Source: CAYMDS01 sp964576705 (lineage in GTDB: Bacteria > Patescibacteriota > Microgenomatia > Levybacterales > UBA12049). Taken from it: 5,222 bases of DNA. Both the position numbers and the translations under genes were made by a program. This document shows, one piece after another, positions 4,582 through 5,222 of the stretch (positions are counted from its first letter, which is position 1; each line of letters opens with the position of its first letter). The notes beneath the pieces were generated by a model, which was not told the DNA's origin, searched no databases, and worked only from the letters and a program-made list of their open reading frames with translations. The DNA lies in contig CAZNVI010000064.1 of NCBI GenBank assembly GCA_964576705.1, forward strand, positions 1 to 5,222, written 5' to 3'.

Positions 4582-4590
4582 TGATATTAT
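4582..4590 (+). promoter_or_regulatory. Extended -10 promoter of comM
   Basis: TGA-TATTAT (4582-4590) is an extended -10 with 5 of 6 matches to TATAAT, ending 6 nt before the ATG at 4597. No -35 at usual spacing is evident, as expected for extended -10 promoters. The upstream GTG at 4591 lies between -10 and ATG, so the ATG is the preferred start. Confidence 0.55.
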
Positions 4591-4596
4591 GTGTGT

Positions 4597-5222
4597 ATGC
4601 TCGCGAAAGTATTATCTGCAGCTATCGTCGGAATCGAAGCGCTTCCTGTTGAAGTAGAAGTAGATATCGCATCCCAAGGACTACCCTCATTCACCATAGT
4701 CGGACTTCCGGACAAAGCAGTTGAAGAAGCAAAGGAGCGGGTTCGGTCTGCGATCAGAAATAGTGGCGCTGACTTTCCGGCAAGGCGAATCACTGTGAAT
4801 TTAGCACCGGCTGACTTACCAAAAGAAGGACCTGCATACGACCTGCCAATAGCCCTTGGGATACTTCTGGCATCAGGACAATTGGAGGCTGATATTAAAA
4901 ACTCTCTTATTGTGGGCGAATTATCTCTTGACGGAAAAATACGTCCGGTAAGCGGAGTACTGGCCCAAGTTTTAATGGCTAGAAAGCACAAGTTGGATTC
5001 GATTTTTTTACCTTCCGAAAATGCATTTGAAGCAGCAATAATCGAGAATGTTCAGGTATATCCTCTGGATAACCTCCTTACGCTTTTTCAACACCTGAAT
5101 AAACAGGCCTTACTTAATCCCCATCCTCTCACATCTATAACTGATCACAACCCGCCCGAAGAGGAAGATTTCGATATGAAAGACGTGAAAGGGCAAAGCT
5201 ACGCGAAAAGAGCACTTGAAAT
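4597..5222 (+). CDS. comM: ComM/YifB Mg-chelatase-like AAA+ protein, 5' part
   Basis: Partial: 208 codons are present and the frame runs off the window; full-length relatives have about 500 residues. ComM is a hexameric AAA+ helicase that promotes branch migration during natural transformation in studied proteobacteria. The visible part holds the N-terminal ChlI-like domain in order: G-L-P-S-F-T-I-V-G-L-P-D-K-A-V-E-E-A (about 28-45), V-N-L-A-P-A-D-L-P-K-E-G-x-x-Y-D-L-P-I-A (about 67-86) and V-G-E-L-S-L-D-G-x-I-R-P-V (about 106-118). A less conserved linker follows, then the start of the AAA+ module at D-V-K-G-Q-x-x-A-K-R-A-L-E (about 195-207). The Walker A motif lies beyond the window. The ATG has no SD and follows an extended -10 by 6 nt. 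Its presence points to DNA uptake competence in the organism. Confidence 0.95.
   Translation, partial: MLAKVLSAAIVGIEALPVEVEVDIASQGLPSFTIVGLPDKAVEEAKERVRSAIRNSGADFPARRITVNLAPADLPKEGPAYDLPIALGILLASGQLEADIKNSLIVGELSLDGKIRPVSGVLAQVLMARKHKLDSIFLPSENAFEAAIIENVQVYPLDNLLTLFQHLNKQALLNPHPLTSITDHNPPEEEDFDMKDVKGQSYAKRALE

Noticed and set aside
4587..4991. 134-codon minus-strand frame
   Set aside because: It is the shadow of comM, whose plus-strand translation shows unmistakable ComM/YifB motifs.

Overview
The window is an A+T-rich, gene-dense bacterial segment with short intergenic gaps. It holds eight genes plus one broken gene. It uses the standard code as far as can be seen: TGA serves as a stop and is not read inside any gene. 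The gene set (short Hsp20, GDT1-type cation transporter, tiny unannotatable membrane proteins, an orphan ATP-grasp ligase, pterin dehydratase, ComM/YifB) and the near absence of Shine-Dalgarno sequences suggest a small-genome lineage such as Patescibacteria (CPR). That placement is inference; nothing here proves the taxon.

Left part (1-1449, all on the minus strand): an 81-codon membrane protein gene overlaps a TMEM165/GDT1-family transporter gene. These are followed by a separate transcription unit for an Hsp20 small heat-shock protein. The hsp20 unit is the most heavily regulated-looking part of the window. It has a TTGACA -35 box, a degenerate CIRCE (HrcA-operator-like) dyad between and over the promoter boxes, a leader of about 140 nt with mutually exclusive inverted repeats, a strong GGAGGTG ribosome binding site, and a textbook intrinsic terminator.

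Middle (1543-2525): a two-helix membrane protein of unknown function (+) converges on a Ham1/RdgB-like nucleotide pyrophosphatase gene (-). The latter is split by a +1 frameshift at a run of seven T and also lacks several catalytic residues of the family.

Right part (2620-5222): an ATP-grasp ligase resembling PGM1-type peptide ligases (+), a pterin-4a-carbinolamine dehydratase (+), a 55-residue tail-anchored membrane protein (-) that overlaps the dehydratase gene tail to tail, and, divergent from it, the 5' part of a ComM/YifB Mg-chelatase-like AAA+ gene that runs off the window.

A recurrent pattern links the unrelated genes. Six of them have a -10-like hexamer, often an extended TGn version, ending 6-7 nt before the start codon and no Shine-Dalgarno. 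This predicts leaderless transcripts. hsp20 is the exception, with a long leader and strong SD. There is no gene-free stretch above 300 bases; the longest (476-659) is filled by the hsp20 regulatory region. No RNA genes, CRISPR arrays or insertion sequences were seen.
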